A stretch of DNA of 64,000 nt from Collinsella sp. (GCA_018381235.1 JAGZSF010000010.1:1-64000); one strand, 5' to 3'; counted from the stretch's first letter, positions 45,354 to 56,880 are shown. A program made the numbers and translations. The notes: generated by a model not told the origin, from the sequence alone.

Positions 45354-47257
45354 TAGCAGCCCTCCTCTCGCGCGACCGTCTTGGATTTAGCAATGTCCGC
45401 GACGTTAGAAGGACCGCCCGAGCGACCGATTAGCAGGTCCACCAACTCGTCTGCCAGCGACTCAACCGTATAGAGGCCGTCAAAGCGCAGCGGCACGCCT
45501 GCCTTCGCGAGCGCCAGCGCCATGCGCTGGGCGGCGGGAACACCCAAGCCGATTGATTTAAGCTCATCCGCATGCGCAAAAACCTGCGTGGGCGTTCCCT
45601 CGGCAAACACCGCGCCCTCGTTCATCACAACGATACGGTCACAACAATTTGCCAGGTCATCCATGCTGTGCGAAACCATGACAACGGTCAGGCCTTCGTC
45701 ATGTAAACGGCCAATGAGCTCCAGGAAATCCCTGCGGGCAGCCGGATCGAGGCCCGCCATGGGCTCGTCGAGCACCAGCACCTCAGGTTCCATGGCGAGC
45801 ACGCCGGCAAACGCCACGCGACGCTGCTGGCCGCCCGAAAGCTCAAAGGGGCTCTTGTCGCCGACCGTGGAAAGATCGAGGCCCACGCGCGAGAGCGATG
45901 ACTCGACACGACGGTCGACTTCATCTTGCGGCAAGCCAAGGTTGTGCGGACCAAACGCCACGTCCTGCGCCACGGTTTCGGCAAACAGCTGACGCTCAGG
46001 ATACTGAAACACCACGCCGACCTTGGCCTTAACCGCAGCGGCGTCTTTCTTGTTTGATAGGTCGAGCCCCAGCGCGCAAATGCTTCCCTCCTGCGGACGG
46101 ATCAGCCCGTTGAGATGCTGGACCAGAGTCGATTTACCCGAGCCGGTATGGCCTGCTAGCCCCAGGAACTCGCCGCGACGCACCGTCAGCGATACATCGC
46201 GCAGCGCCCACGGACTGCTGGGGTCGTTTCCCCAGAGAGCCTGTTTGCTCGATTTGCCCGCAGTGGCCGAGCGCTTATGCCAGCGGCGGCGCTCGCGCGG
46301 ACTGAGCGAATAACTGTACGAAACATGGGATAGCTCTATGACGGGCTCCGACGCGTTGCCCTCGTTGTCTACCGGAACAGTGCCGTCAGCGATTTCCAAC
46401 TGGGATGCGGAAGACTGCCCCGCGGTGCCTGCCCCACTCCGCTCGGCATAAGCCTGCGCAATCTCGGCGACCATATCCGCCTCACGCACCTGCGCGCAAA
46501 CGGACACGCCCTTCGCACGAAGTGCCCTACCTAGACAGCACGACGCCGGCATATCCAAGTTGAGCTGCGCAAGTTCGTCCGCCCGCGTCAAGATTTCCTC
46601 GGGCGTACCGAGCATGGCAACGCGCCCCGCCCGAAACACCGCGACACGATCGGCCTCGGCGGCCTCTTCCATAAAGTGCGTAATCATCACGATAGTCATG
46701 CCGCGATCGTGGAGCGCATGACAGGCCTTCATAAGGCCCTTGCGTCCGCGCGGATCGAGCATCGAGGACGCCTCGTCCAATATGAGCACGCGCGGTTCCA
46801 TGGCAAGCACGCCGGCAAGCGCCACGCGCTGCTTTTGGCCGCCCGAAAGCGCATGGGTCTCGTGGTGCTCAAAGCCCACCAGGCCCACGCCCTTCAGCGC
46901 CTCGCGTACGCGCTGCGCAATTTGCGCCGATGGCACGCCTAGGTTTTCGGGACCAAACGCAATGTCATCTTCGACAAGCGTTGCCACCAGCTGGTCGTCG
47001 GGATTCTGGAATACCATGCCCGCGGTCGAACGAATGTCGTAGACCAGCTCGGGGTCGGACGCATCCATGCCGTTGATGCGTACCGTGCCCGCATCGGGCT
47101 GCAACAGCGCATTCAGATGCTTGGCAAACGTCGACTTGCCCGACCCATTGCCACCGAGGATGCAGAAAAACTCCCCGTCCTCGATGTTCAGATCGACGCC
47201 GTCGAGCGCCGGTGCGGCACCGTCATAACTAAAGGAAACGCCCCGACACTCAATCAT
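45353..47257 (-). CDS. ecfA: ECF transporter ATPase, fused double domain (EcfA1-EcfA2)
   Basis: 634 residues containing two complete ABC ATPases that are separate genes in many bacteria. Domain 1 has Walker A GGNGSGKST, signature LSGGQKQRV and Walker B VLILDEASSMLD. Domain 2 (from ~residue 305) has GHTGSGKST, LSGGQQRRV and VLVLDEPMAGLD. A ~45-residue low-conservation linker lies between. Start overlaps the S-component stop by four bases. Confidence 0.93.
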   Translation of the reverse strand: MIECRGVSFSYDGAAPALDGVDLNIEDGEFFCILGGNGSGKSTFAKHLNALLQPDAGTVRINGMDASDPELVYDIRSTAGMVFQNPDDQLVATLVEDDIAFGPENLGVPSAQIAQRVREALKGVGLVGFEHHETHALSGGQKQRVALAGVLAMEPRVLILDEASSMLDPRGRKGLMKACHALHDRGMTIVMITHFMEEAAEADRVAVFRAGRVAMLGTPEEILTRADELAQLNLDMPASCCLGRALRAKGVSVCAQVREADMVAEIAQAYAERSGAGTAGQSSASQLEIADGTVPVDNEGNASEPVIELSHVSYSYSLSPRERRRWHKRSATAGKSSKQALWGNDPSSPWALRDVSLTVRRGEFLGLAGHTGSGKSTLVQHLNGLIRPQEGSICALGLDLSNKKDAAAVKAKVGVVFQYPERQLFAETVAQDVAFGPHNLGLPQDEVDRRVESSLSRVGLDLSTVGDKSPFELSGGQQRRVAFAGVLAMEPEVLVLDEPMAGLDPAARRDFLELIGRLHDEGLTVVMVSHSMDDLANCCDRIVVMNEGAVFAEGTPTQVFAHADELKSIGLGVPAAQRMALALAKAGVPLRFDGLYTVESLADELVDLLIGRSGGPSNVADIAKSKTVAREEGC

Positions 47258-47844
47258 GCGCGGCCTTTGACCTGGTCCTTTTTAGGCGTGATGAGGTTGG
47301 AAACCGCCTTGTACACCGCAAGCGTCAATACCGAGTTAAGCACGGTCTTGATAAGGTTGAACGGCAGTACGGCAGGAATCATGAGCGGGGCGATCACATC
47401 GACCGAGCCATACCAGAACCATACGCCAATGGTAAGGTTTGCGACCATAGACAGCGCTGTAGCGGCAATGACGCCGAGCACCAGGCCAATCACGGCACCC
47501 TTATAGGTGTGCATCTTCTGGTAAACGATAGCCGCGGGCAGAATATAGCCCAGCGTGGCAACCAAGTTCATAAGCGCACCGACCCAGTCACCCGTGGTGA
47601 GCGCATGGATAACGATAGCCATAGCGGCAACAGCGGTGCCGGCACTAGGACCGTACGCGAACCCGCACACCATCGCCGGCACCAGCGACGGGTCATACGT
47701 CAAAAACGGCGCCGAAGGAAGGATGGGCAGCTGCACGTACATAAACAGGGCACCCAAGGCGCACATCAGCGCCATGGTAACGAGCTGTTTGGTGCTCCAC
47801 CTATTCGTGTTCTCAAAATGGATATGCTGCGACTGTTCAGACAT
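47254..47844 (-). CDS. ribU: Riboflavin ECF transporter S component RibU
   Basis: 196 residues with about six membrane helices. The N-terminal TKQLVTMALMCALGALFMYV and later LTYDPSLVPAMVCGFAYGP match RibU-type S components. The ATG at 47844 has AGGTGAT upstream; an ATG at 47865 is part of the conserved FMN riboswitch and is not a likely start. Riboswitch control supports riboflavin as the substrate. Confidence 0.88.
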   Translation of the reverse strand: MSEQSQHIHFENTNRWSTKQLVTMALMCALGALFMYVQLPILPSAPFLTYDPSLVPAMVCGFAYGPSAGTAVAAMAIVIHALTTGDWVGALMNLVATLGYILPAAIVYQKMHTYKGAVIGLVLGVIAATALSMVANLTIGVWFWYGSVDVIAPLMIPAVLPFNLIKTVLNSVLTLAVYKAVSNLITPKKDQVKGRA

Positions 47845-47861
47845 AAGATCACCTGCCTCTT

Positions 47862-48036
47862 TCATCCGGACTCTAACCGTTGGTACTGGAATCTCACCAG
47901 TTCAGCCGGCATGCGAACCAACGCACACACGGGTCGCGGACTCATCGGCTCGGCCGCAGGCGTCTCGCCTGCACCACGGCGCCCCTTTGGCACCGCCCGA
48001 TTTACCGCCAGTGGGGAATTTCACCCCGCCCTGAAA
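47862..48036 (-). ncRNA. FMN riboswitch (RFN element)
   Basis: Conserved blocks on the minus strand: TTCAGGGCGGGGTGAAATTC, CCCCACTGGCGGTAA, GAGCCGATGAGTCCGCGACC, and TTAGAGTCCGGATGAAAGA. The ribosome site for ribU starts within about ten bases of the aptamer's 3' end, which suggests control of translation. Confidence 0.95.
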
Positions 48037-48242
48037 CAGCAATTGCAAGTGTAGCACCAGTAGGCTTTCGCGCAAGTATGCCATGGGTAATTTATGGCGG
48101 GGACCAGTTACCGCAACAACCACGTTCCCCACCCGTCCCAAAGTAACGCGCCTTTCGCGGCAAAGCCGCGAAACAGCGACCGGGACACGTATCCCCATCA
48201 GCCACGATCTCCGCCCACGCCGACCTCAAGGCCGTAAACGCA

Positions 48243-48387
48243 GGGAATCCGGGGGCGGGACGGGGACTTCTCTCCGGAATATTCCGCAGGACGCAAAGAG
48301 GCTCCGCAGCGCGAAGCGCGATGCGGAGCCTCTTTGCATGTCCGAGGACGTTCCGGAGAGAAGTCCCCGTCCCGCCCCCGGATTCCC
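48243..48387. repeat. Nested palindrome downstream of groEL
   Basis: Outer arms of 37 bp (48243-48279 and 48351-48387) are perfect complements and include GACGGGGACTTC. An inner 16-bp perfect hairpin GCAAAGAGGCTCCGCA lies at 48293-48337. The inner hairpin probably also terminates groEL transcripts. The stretch 48045-48413 holds no gene. Confidence 0.85.
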
Positions 48388-48413
48388 GGTGGGAGTTCTA
48401 GACCTTGTCGGCC

Positions 48414-50129
<1,716 letters not shown>

Positions 50130-50147
50130 TCAGAGATTCTGACGAGA

Positions 50148-50441
50148 CTAGGCCTCGACGACGGCGTAGATGTCGTCGGCGCGCATCAGCAGATACTTCT
50201 CGCCGTCGACCTTGACCTCGTTGCCACCGAACTTACCGTAGATGACAACGTCACCGACCTTGACGTCCATGGGGATGCGCTCACCCTTGTCGTTGACCTT
50301 GCCGGCGCCAACGGCAACGATGGTGCCACGCTGCGGCTTCTCCTGAGCGTTGCTGGCGATATACAGACCAGAAGCGGTCTTCTGCTCGGCCTCGTCGGGC
50401 TTGACCAGAACACGATCTGCAAGCGGCTTCAAAGACGACAT
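50148..50441 (-). CDS. groES: Co-chaperonin GroES
   Basis: 97 residues. MSSLKPLADRVLVKPDEAEQ opens the beta-barrel, the mobile loop KTASGLYI is near residues 20-28, and GNEVKVDGEKYLLMRADDI ends it. It caps GroEL. AGGAGG lies just upstream. No clear CIRCE or HAIR heat-shock operator is seen in the 140 bases upstream. Confidence 0.96.
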   Translation of the reverse strand: MSSLKPLADRVLVKPDEAEQKTASGLYIASNAQEKPQRGTIVAVGAGKVNDKGERIPMDVKVGDVVIYGKFGGNEVKVDGEKYLLMRADDIYAVVEA

Positions 50442-50579
50442 GCTTGTCTCCTCCTTTTTGGGCCGCGCGGTTATACCACGCGAATTAACCCTTTTTGTTT
50501 GCGTACGCGTTGAATGGTACCCACGAATGGCGGGTTATACAACACGGAGTCAAAAAATCTTATTTTTTGGCACTTAGAT

Positions 50580-50776
50580 TTTCTGAATGCCGGGGGATAA
50601 CTTAGCAGTGGCTCCCGGGGCGGACCGGAGGGCATGAAGTTTGCTGCTCTACAGTCCTGCGCAAGACGGAAAGCACATTAAGTGCTTTCCTTTGCGTGCG
50701 GAACTCGCGACAAACTTCATGCCCTCCGGTCCGCCCCGGGAGCCAGGTTGACTAATTCGGCCCCGGCATTCAGAAA
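50580..50776. repeat. Nested palindrome upstream of groES
   Basis: Three nested inverted repeats: outer 16-bp arms (50580-50595, 50761-50776), middle 34-bp perfect arms (50610-50643, 50711-50744) and an inner hairpin GGAAAGCAC/GTGCTTTCC (50668-50690). The 50442-50934 interval holds no gene; besides this it contains the AGTTGCGGTG-family element. Confidence 0.85.
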
Positions 50777-50849
50777 AGTCAGTGCAGCAAAATGGCGATG
50801 CGGATGGAATGCACAAGATAGGGGCACGTTGTTGGGACGCGCTCTTTTA

Positions 50850-50916
50850 AGTTGCGGTGGAATAGTTCCTGTATTTGGGCTTGAAGGCCGTTTTTAGGGA
50901 CTATTTCACCGCAACT
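50850..50916. repeat. Dispersed palindrome, AGTTGCGGTG family, copy 2
   Basis: Arms AGTTGCGGTGGAATAG and CTATTTCACCGCAACT match at 15 of 16 and continue imperfectly inward. Same family as 23910-23976, with a different loop. Confidence 0.7.
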
Positions 50917-50934
50917 GAGGGGTGGGATGTGGAG

Positions 50935-52572
50935 TTAACGCTCGTAGATCAAGTTGCCTGCCAGGTAGGTGGCCTGAACCTTGGTGGCTTGCAGTTCTTG
51001 GGGGTCGATGGTGAGCGGGTTTTGGTCCAGGACTACCAGGTCGGCATACTTGCCGGGCTCCAAGCTGCCGAGGTTTTGCTCGTCGCCCGCTGCATAGGCG
51101 CTGCCCAGGGTGTAGTTGCGCAGGGCTGTTGCTGCATCGATGCGCTCGCTCGGCAACCAGCCGCCCTCGGGCCAGTGGCTTTTGGGGTCCTGGCGCGTGA
51201 TAGCCGTGTAGAGCACGTTCATGCTGGTAACAGCTGTGATAGGGCTGTCGGTACCGAAGGCTTGGCGAATGCCGCGCTGCTTATAGGTCGCAAACGGCCA
51301 CATGATGCGGCTGCGCTCCAGGCCCAGATCGCGCTCGGGGCCGCCCGGGTCGAGTGTAATGTGACAGGGCTGGCTCGAGGCAACGACGTTAAGCTTGCGT
51401 AGACGATCGATGTCCTCGGGCAAGAGGTTCTCCAGATGCTCGAGCGTGTTATGACTGTGCTGGGGCAGGCCGTACAGTTCGGCGGCCTCCTCAAAGATAT
51501 CGAGCGCGGCATGGATGGCACCGTCGCCGATGACGTGGATGCGCACAGTGTGGCCGCGCTCCGCGGCAGCGAGGACCAGCTTGCGCATACGCTCGGTAGG
51601 AACCGTCAGGCGACCTTGATCGCCCGGGAAGCGCGGGTTGGTATAGGGCTCGGTGAGATATGCCGTGTGTTCGCTCGACACACCGTCGAAAAACTGTTTA
51701 AAGCCTGGCGCCGAGAGCAGCGCGTTGTTTGCGTAGCGGGTCTGGAGTTCTTCCAAGCGCGACTGGTCATCCAGCAGCGTGGGGAACAGATGGGCTCGGA
51801 TGCCCAGCTTGCCGGCTGCCTGCAGTTTGTCGTAGACGTCGTCGCGGATAAAATCGCAGCCCGGCATGGGCATGAGCGACATATCGCAGATCGAGGTGAT
51901 GCCCTGCTCGGCCATACGCCTCATTTGATCGGCGTAAGCGCTTGCGATGCGATCCTCCCCCAGCCACTCAAGGCAGCGCGGTAGTAGCTGCATGGCAGCC
52001 GCCTCGTGAGCAATGCCCGTGAGTTCGCCGTTTGCATCCTTGTCGTAACTGCCGCCCGCTGGCGGCTCGCTGTCGCGCGTGACGCCGAGCGCCTCGAGTG
52101 CGCGGCTGTTGAGCCAAAGCGTGTGCCCGTCGCCCGAATACATAACGCAGGGACGATCGGGGAATGCCGCATCGAGCGACGCCTTGGTAGGATGCTCGGG
52201 CGGATCCCAACGGTAATCGCGCCAGCCCTGCGTCACAACCCAAGCGTCACTAGGCAGATCCTGGGAAAACTCGAGCGCATGTTGCACCAGCGCCGCCTCG
52301 GACGTGCCCATATCCATGAGCATGTACGGCGAGGAACCGACCGAGGTATGGAAGAAGTGCAGATGAGCGTCATGGAAACCGGGGCAGACAAACTGCTCGC
52401 CGTAGTCGATAACCGGCGTGGCGGCAGGCGCGGCGGCAATCACGTCATCGGGCGCACCGACTGCGACGATACGGTCGCCTGCGATGGCAATCGCCAGCTC
52501 GCGGGCAGTATCGATGCCGTCTTGCGCGGTAAAGACGTTCTTGGAGCGGATAATCCGATCGATATGTTGCAT
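50935..52572 (-). CDS. Amidohydrolase, YtcJ-like
   Basis: 545 residues. Metal-dependent hydrolase with the HxH zinc motif in GFHDAHLHFFHT (~residue 64), HVIGDGAIHAALDIF (~350) and GTDSPITAVTSMN (~440). It resembles the YtcJ/ExeN group with undefined natural substrates. The ATG at 52572 is chosen by similarity; two more in-frame ATG codons lie 6 and 12 bases upstream. The open frame continues to 54195 but that part is antisense to the peptidase gene and is not coding. It is divergent from the M20 peptidase. Confidence 0.85.
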   Translation of the reverse strand: MQHIDRIIRSKNVFTAQDGIDTARELAIAIAGDRIVAVGAPDDVIAAAPAATPVIDYGEQFVCPGFHDAHLHFFHTSVGSSPYMLMDMGTSEAALVQHALEFSQDLPSDAWVVTQGWRDYRWDPPEHPTKASLDAAFPDRPCVMYSGDGHTLWLNSRALEALGVTRDSEPPAGGSYDKDANGELTGIAHEAAAMQLLPRCLEWLGEDRIASAYADQMRRMAEQGITSICDMSLMPMPGCDFIRDDVYDKLQAAGKLGIRAHLFPTLLDDQSRLEELQTRYANNALLSAPGFKQFFDGVSSEHTAYLTEPYTNPRFPGDQGRLTVPTERMRKLVLAAAERGHTVRIHVIGDGAIHAALDIFEEAAELYGLPQHSHNTLEHLENLLPEDIDRLRKLNVVASSQPCHITLDPGGPERDLGLERSRIMWPFATYKQRGIRQAFGTDSPITAVTSMNVLYTAITRQDPKSHWPEGGWLPSERIDAATALRNYTLGSAYAAGDEQNLGSLEPGKYADLVVLDQNPLTIDPQELQATKVQATYLAGNLIYER

Positions 52573-52740
52573 GGGCATCCCCATCTCTGGCAGGAAATTC
52601 AACACCCCCGAGTGTACTCCCCCGCCCTTGTAACAAAACCCCAAGCGGCAAACGGCAACTTTACCAGCCCTAGCGGCAGGTGGCATACTGGAGAGAGCCT
52701 GTACGATTTTGCGATCAACCCAGCAAGGAGCAAATCGACC

Positions 52741-54204
52741 ATGACGAAGACCAAGGCACAGCAGATTATGGCGGCGACCGAGGCTCGCGCGGCTGACGAC
52801 GTCACCGCAGCCATCAAAGATATCGCTACCGAGTTTGAACCATATATCATCAAACAGCGCCGGCACTTCCATAAGCACCCGGAGCTGAGCCTTGCCGAGG
52901 AGCGCACGACCTCCGACATCGCCAACCAGCTCGACGCCATGAATATCCCCTACGAGCGTCCGCTCAAGACCGGCTTGGTGGCAACGCTTCGCGGTACCGC
53001 GCCGGATGCCTACCGCGAGGACGGCACGCCACGCCGCCGCATCCTGCTGCGCGCCGACATCGACGCCCTGCCCGTCACCGAGCAGACCGGCGAGGAGTTC
53101 GCCAGCGTCAACGAGGGCTGCATGCACGCCTGCGGCCATGACTGCCACATCGCCATGATGCTCGGCACGCTGCAAATCCTGCGCCATATGACCGACGACA
53201 TCCACGGCGAAGTCCGCATCGTCTTCCAGCCCAGTGAGGAAAACGGCCAGGGCGCCAAGCTCATGATCGGCACGGGCGTGCTCGACGGCGTCGATGGTGC
53301 CTACGCCGCGCATATCTGGAGCGAGGTTGACGCCGGCACCGTGAGCTGCGAGCCCGGACCGCGCATGGCCAATACCGACTGGTTCCGTATCGATGTACGC
53401 GGCACCTCGTGCCACGGCGCCATGCCCCAGCGCGGTCACGACGCCGTCATGGTGGCCGCAGAGATCGTCAACGCCCTGCAGACCATCGTCTCGCGCGAGA
53501 TCAGCCCCTACGAGCCGGCTGTCATCACCGTCGGCGAGCTGCACGGCGGCACCGCACGCAACGTTATCGCCGGCACGGCCTACCTCGCCGGCACGGTGCG
53601 CACCTACGGCGATTCGACCCACGAGGAAATGCCGGAGCTTATGCGCCGCATCGTGAAGCATACCGCGGCCGCCTTGGGCGCCGAGGCAGAGCTCACCGAC
53701 TACACCATCGCCAACTACAAGGTCGAAAACGACGCCGCCTCGAGCGAGCGCTGCCGTCAGGCTGTAATCAAGTGCCTGGGCCCCACCGGCCAAGGCCATT
53801 ATCGCGGCACGCTTTCGGGCGAGGATTTTTCGGAGTACCTGCGTCGCGTACCGGGCGTGCTCGCCTTTGTAGGTACGCGCAACCCCAAGATTGGCGCCAC
53901 GTACGCCCAACATTCCTGCTTCTACAAGATCGACGAGACCGTGCTGGCAAAGGGCTCCATGGTGGCCGCCCAGTATGCCATCGACTTTTTGGCCGAGCCC
54001 ACGCAAGAGGAACTCGACGGCCCCGCGATTACCGCGGTCGCCGAAACCAACCCCGATCTGGCCGCCAAGTTGCGCTCTGCCAAGGCGACGACCGCCGAGG
54101 CTCGCGACGCCATCCATGATGCCCGAACGGCTCGCCATGCCGCGATCAAGGGCATCCACGACGCACGCGCTGCTGCACGCCGCGAGGAGAAGCACGACGA
54201 GTAG
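52741..54204 (+). CDS. M20-family amidohydrolase/peptidase
   Basis: 487 residues. Zinc-dependent N-acyl amino acid or indoleacetyl-type amidohydrolase. RADIDALPVTEQTGEEF (~residue 102), HACGHDCHIAMMLG (~130), FQPSEENGQGAKLM (~162) and a dimerisation domain near residues 210-330 are visible. A tail of about 45 charged, helical residues (ARTARHAAIKGIHDARAAAR) exceeds the usual end. AAGGAG precedes the ATG, with a TTTACC / CATACT promoter near 52662-52690. Divergent from the amidohydrolase. Confidence 0.88.
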   Translation: MTKTKAQQIMAATEARAADDVTAAIKDIATEFEPYIIKQRRHFHKHPELSLAEERTTSDIANQLDAMNIPYERPLKTGLVATLRGTAPDAYREDGTPRRRILLRADIDALPVTEQTGEEFASVNEGCMHACGHDCHIAMMLGTLQILRHMTDDIHGEVRIVFQPSEENGQGAKLMIGTGVLDGVDGAYAAHIWSEVDAGTVSCEPGPRMANTDWFRIDVRGTSCHGAMPQRGHDAVMVAAEIVNALQTIVSREISPYEPAVITVGELHGGTARNVIAGTAYLAGTVRTYGDSTHEEMPELMRRIVKHTAAALGAEAELTDYTIANYKVENDAASSERCRQAVIKCLGPTGQGHYRGTLSGEDFSEYLRRVPGVLAFVGTRNPKIGATYAQHSCFYKIDETVLAKGSMVAAQYAIDFLAEPTQEELDGPAITAVAETNPDLAAKLRSAKATTAEARDAIHDARTARHAAIKGIHDARAAARREEKHDE

Positions 54205-54240
54205 TCGTCACACCCATCCATAACAGCCTGGCTAAAGCAG

Positions 54241-54276
54241 AGCGGGGGCGGACGTATCGAAACGTCCGCCCCCGCT
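54241..54276 (+). terminator. Terminator of the M20 peptidase gene
   Basis: A 15-bp perfect stem AGCGGGGGCGGACGT with its complement and a 6-base loop, followed by CATTCTTC. Confidence 0.75.
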
Positions 54277-54335
54277 CATTCTTCAAGCGCTATTTCTACC
54301 ATTTCTACCCCGTCCCCAAATAGCAGACGGCGTGG

Positions 54336-54833
54336 CTACTCGTCCTGAGGCTCCTCGTCGGAGCTTGGCTCGGACGCCGGCTCAGGTGCAGGTGCCGGCT
54401 CAGGCTCAGGCTCAGGTGCAGGCTCGGACTCAGATGCCGTCTCAGGCTCGGGCGCCGGCTCAGGCTCGGTCGCGGGAGCGGGTGCAGGTGCCGGCGAAGC
54501 ATCCGGAGCACCGTAACCCGAAGGGGTGGACTTCTTCTCGAAGGGCAACACAAAAGTCAGGACGTCGTCCTTATCCTCATCGGCCCACTCGCTTGCATAG
54601 CGTGCGGCCCAATAGCCAACGGCACGGTGCTTGAGCATCTTGCCAAAGACCGTAAGAAATACGGTGACGAAAGCGACCAGCACCAAGAACAGCGCGAGCG
54701 TGACGCCACCGCCGGTGACAATTGCCTCAATACCCGTAGGACGATAGTAGTAGCTATACATACCGACAGAGGCAATGGCGCCAAAGACGACCGTCAAGAT
54801 CCATGTGACAACGTTGGCGACCAGGCCCGTCAA
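54336..54833 (-). CDS. Small membrane protein with Pro-Ala-Glu repeat tail
   Basis: 165 residues. Two helices (residues ~5-25 and ~38-65) and a short cytosolic-looking segment are followed by a tail from ~110 rich in AP and EPEP repeats. Not recognised as a family. It ends 15 bases after the zinc-ribbon membrane gene in the same direction, so they probably form one operon. The tail could be an extracellular spacer or an artefact-prone repeat region. Confidence 0.7.
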   Translation of the reverse strand: MTGLVANVVTWILTVVFGAIASVGMYSYYYRPTGIEAIVTGGGVTLALFLVLVAFVTVFLTVFGKMLKHRAVGYWAARYASEWADEDKDDVLTFVLPFEKKSTPSGYGAPDASPAPAPAPATEPEPAPEPETASESEPAPEPEPEPAPAPEPASEPSSDEEPQDE

Positions 54834-54848
54834 AAACTCGGGAAGGAA

Positions 54849-55619
54849 CTAAGCACAGAACAGCTTGGTCTTGTTGTGCTTAAACGCCGCCCAGACCTTA
54901 TCGAGCGAAAACGCGCTCTCGACACGCCCGGTCACCGCAAAGTGCATCACGGCGATGTCGGCGAACATCTTAAAGAAGACACCCAGAATCGCCGAGGCAA
55001 TTAGCGCCAGGACAAGCAGGCCGAGCGAACCGAACAGCGCAGCCTCGAGCGCATAAGAGCCGTAATACGAATACGAGCCCGCGGCGCCAATTACCACGCT
55101 CTCCACCAGCGAAAGCACTACACCGATAACGGGAATGGCAGCGATAACCTCGAGCACGACCGAAATAACGCTCGAAAAGACTCCGAGACCAAACGACGTG
55201 GAACGCATCAGCGGACGATCCATGCCGTCATCGATCTTAAGCGACAGATCGCGACCCCACTCGATGCCAAAGCCCGAACCGCACACGCTCGCAATGCAAG
55301 CTGCCAAAAAGCCGATGGCAGCCGCAATGCCGCCAATAACGGGAATAAACAACACGAGCACCGACACAACGCAAATCAGCGCCGGCAAAAACGCGATTTG
55401 GCATACACGCTGAAGCACGCCCGGAGTCTTAGTCATATCTTGGAACGCCTGAGCCACACAGCCCTTTGGCGCATTCGCCACGGGCGGTTGCGGAACAAAC
55501 TGCTGGGGCTGAGGCTGTCCCTGGGGAGCGGTGCCAGCGGCACCGGCATTAGGAGCACCACACACGCCGCAGAACTTGTCGTTATCGCCCATAGGGGCGC
55601 CACACTGCGAGCAGAACAT
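54849..55619 (-). CDS. Zinc-ribbon-domain membrane protein
   Basis: 256 residues. The start MFCSQCGAPMGDNDKFCGVCGA is a zinc ribbon with two CxxC pairs. A Gln/Pro-rich linker leads to about five membrane helices. Such proteins are common in gut anaerobes without known function. The ATG at 55619 has AAGGGATG upstream; the frame extends further but the zinc ribbon is the usual N-terminus. Confidence 0.75.
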   Translation of the reverse strand: MFCSQCGAPMGDNDKFCGVCGAPNAGAAGTAPQGQPQPQQFVPQPPVANAPKGCVAQAFQDMTKTPGVLQRVCQIAFLPALICVVSVLVLFIPVIGGIAAAIGFLAACIASVCGSGFGIEWGRDLSLKIDDGMDRPLMRSTSFGLGVFSSVISVVLEVIAAIPVIGVVLSLVESVVIGAAGSYSYYGSYALEAALFGSLGLLVLALIASAILGVFFKMFADIAVMHFAVTGRVESAFSLDKVWAAFKHNKTKLFCA

Positions 55620-55768
55620 AGAATCATCCCTTCGTATCTTGAGCGAATCACTTGGATCGCAAACGATGTCTTTAGCATCATTATTGCCCAATGTGGGGTC
55701 AAATACTCAAAGATGACCGATTTGCAAGGTACACGGCGCCAGCAGGCGGTTCGTTGAATACGTCTGTG

Positions 55769-56791
55769 CTAGTTCGTTCCGCGGAAGCCCTTGCCGACAA
55801 TCTCGGAGCTGTCGACGATCGTGATAAAGGCACCCGGATCGACCTCGCGCGCATAACGGCGCAACTGCACGGCCTCGCGACGGCTCAGCACGCTCATGAT
55901 CACCGTCACGCACTTGCCCGAGAAGGCACCGTAGCCGCGGCTGATGGTCGCCGTGCGGTTGAGATGCTTGACGATAAACTCCTCGACCTTAAGGGGCTCG
56001 GAACAAATGACCGTGCAGACTTTGCGCAGGTGAATGCTCTCAATGGCTTTGTCGACCACAAGCGTCTTGGCAAACAGGCCGAGCACGCAATACAGACCGA
56101 CACGCGGGCCATACAAAAAGGCCGCGATGGTCACGATGCCGATATCGACCAGCAGCAGGGCACGGCCAATCTCGAGCGTCGTGCGGCGCTTGAGGATCAT
56201 GGCAAGAATGTCCGTGCCACCCGTCGAGGCGCCGATGTCAAAGACAATAGCGCTGCCGAGCGCCGGCAAGATGACGGCAAAGCACAGGTCGAGCCACATA
56301 TCACCCGTCAGAGAGACATCGGTCGGAATAAAGAGCTCAAACAGCGAAACATAGGCGGACAACGCAAACGAGGCGAAGACGCTCCACAGGATTGCCTTGC
56401 GCTCCAAAAAGATAAAGCCCAAGACGACGAGAACCGCGTTGATAATCCACATAAAAACGCCGACGGGCAGGGTCGGGAACAGCGTGGACAGAATGACCGA
56501 CACGCCCGAGGTGCCGCCAAAAGCAAAGTGATTAGGGGTTTTAAACGCAACGATGGCGAAGGCCGTAAGAATCAGGCCCAGATTGAGCTCGGCAAAAAAG
56601 CGCGGGAAGCCCGGCTCCTGGCTGCGCTTTTGACCGACACGCTCGCCGCGCTCGATATCGGTGCGATCAACCACGCGCTCCATCGGCACCACGGGAGGAC
56701 GATGCACCTCCTCGGCAGCACGCGATGCCGCCTCTGCCGCGGCGGCCTCAATCGCCCATGCCTTGCTTTCTGTTTCGTGCTCGTCGGCCAT
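55769..56791 (-). CDS. YitT family membrane protein
   Basis: 340 residues. After ~55 charged residues there are five to six membrane helices of the DUF161 type, with the motif ASTGGTDILAMIL near residue 210. A soluble C-terminal DUF2179 domain follows (TVICSEPLKVEEFIVKHLN, ending GKGFRGTN). Function of the family is unknown; some members are linked to metal or nucleotide sensing. Monocistronic. Confidence 0.85.
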   Translation of the reverse strand: MADEHETESKAWAIEAAAAEAASRAAEEVHRPPVVPMERVVDRTDIERGERVGQKRSQEPGFPRFFAELNLGLILTAFAIVAFKTPNHFAFGGTSGVSVILSTLFPTLPVGVFMWIINAVLVVLGFIFLERKAILWSVFASFALSAYVSLFELFIPTDVSLTGDMWLDLCFAVILPALGSAIVFDIGASTGGTDILAMILKRRTTLEIGRALLLVDIGIVTIAAFLYGPRVGLYCVLGLFAKTLVVDKAIESIHLRKVCTVICSEPLKVEEFIVKHLNRTATISRGYGAFSGKCVTVIMSVLSRREAVQLRRYAREVDPGAFITIVDSSEIVGKGFRGTN

Positions 56792-56880
56792 TACGGCAAC
56801 CCCTCGTTAACAATTTGGAAACAATGCGCCCATTAGGGTAACGCGGAACGCGACGATTGCAACCCCTAGTTAGACGAGCG

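Noticed and set aside
50442..50579. CIRCE or HAIR heat-shock operator upstream of groES
   Set aside because: No TTAGCACTC-type inverted repeat and no CTTGAGT/ACTCAAG pair could be found in this stretch.
52573..54195. N-terminal extension of the amidohydrolase to 1,086 residues
   Set aside because: The extension is antisense to the M20 peptidase, which has complete motifs. The amidohydrolase family begins near 52572.
54345..54500. Possible CRISPR-like tandem repeat
   Set aside because: The periodicity comes from codons for Ala-Pro and Glu-Pro repeats in a protein tail; there are no spacers.
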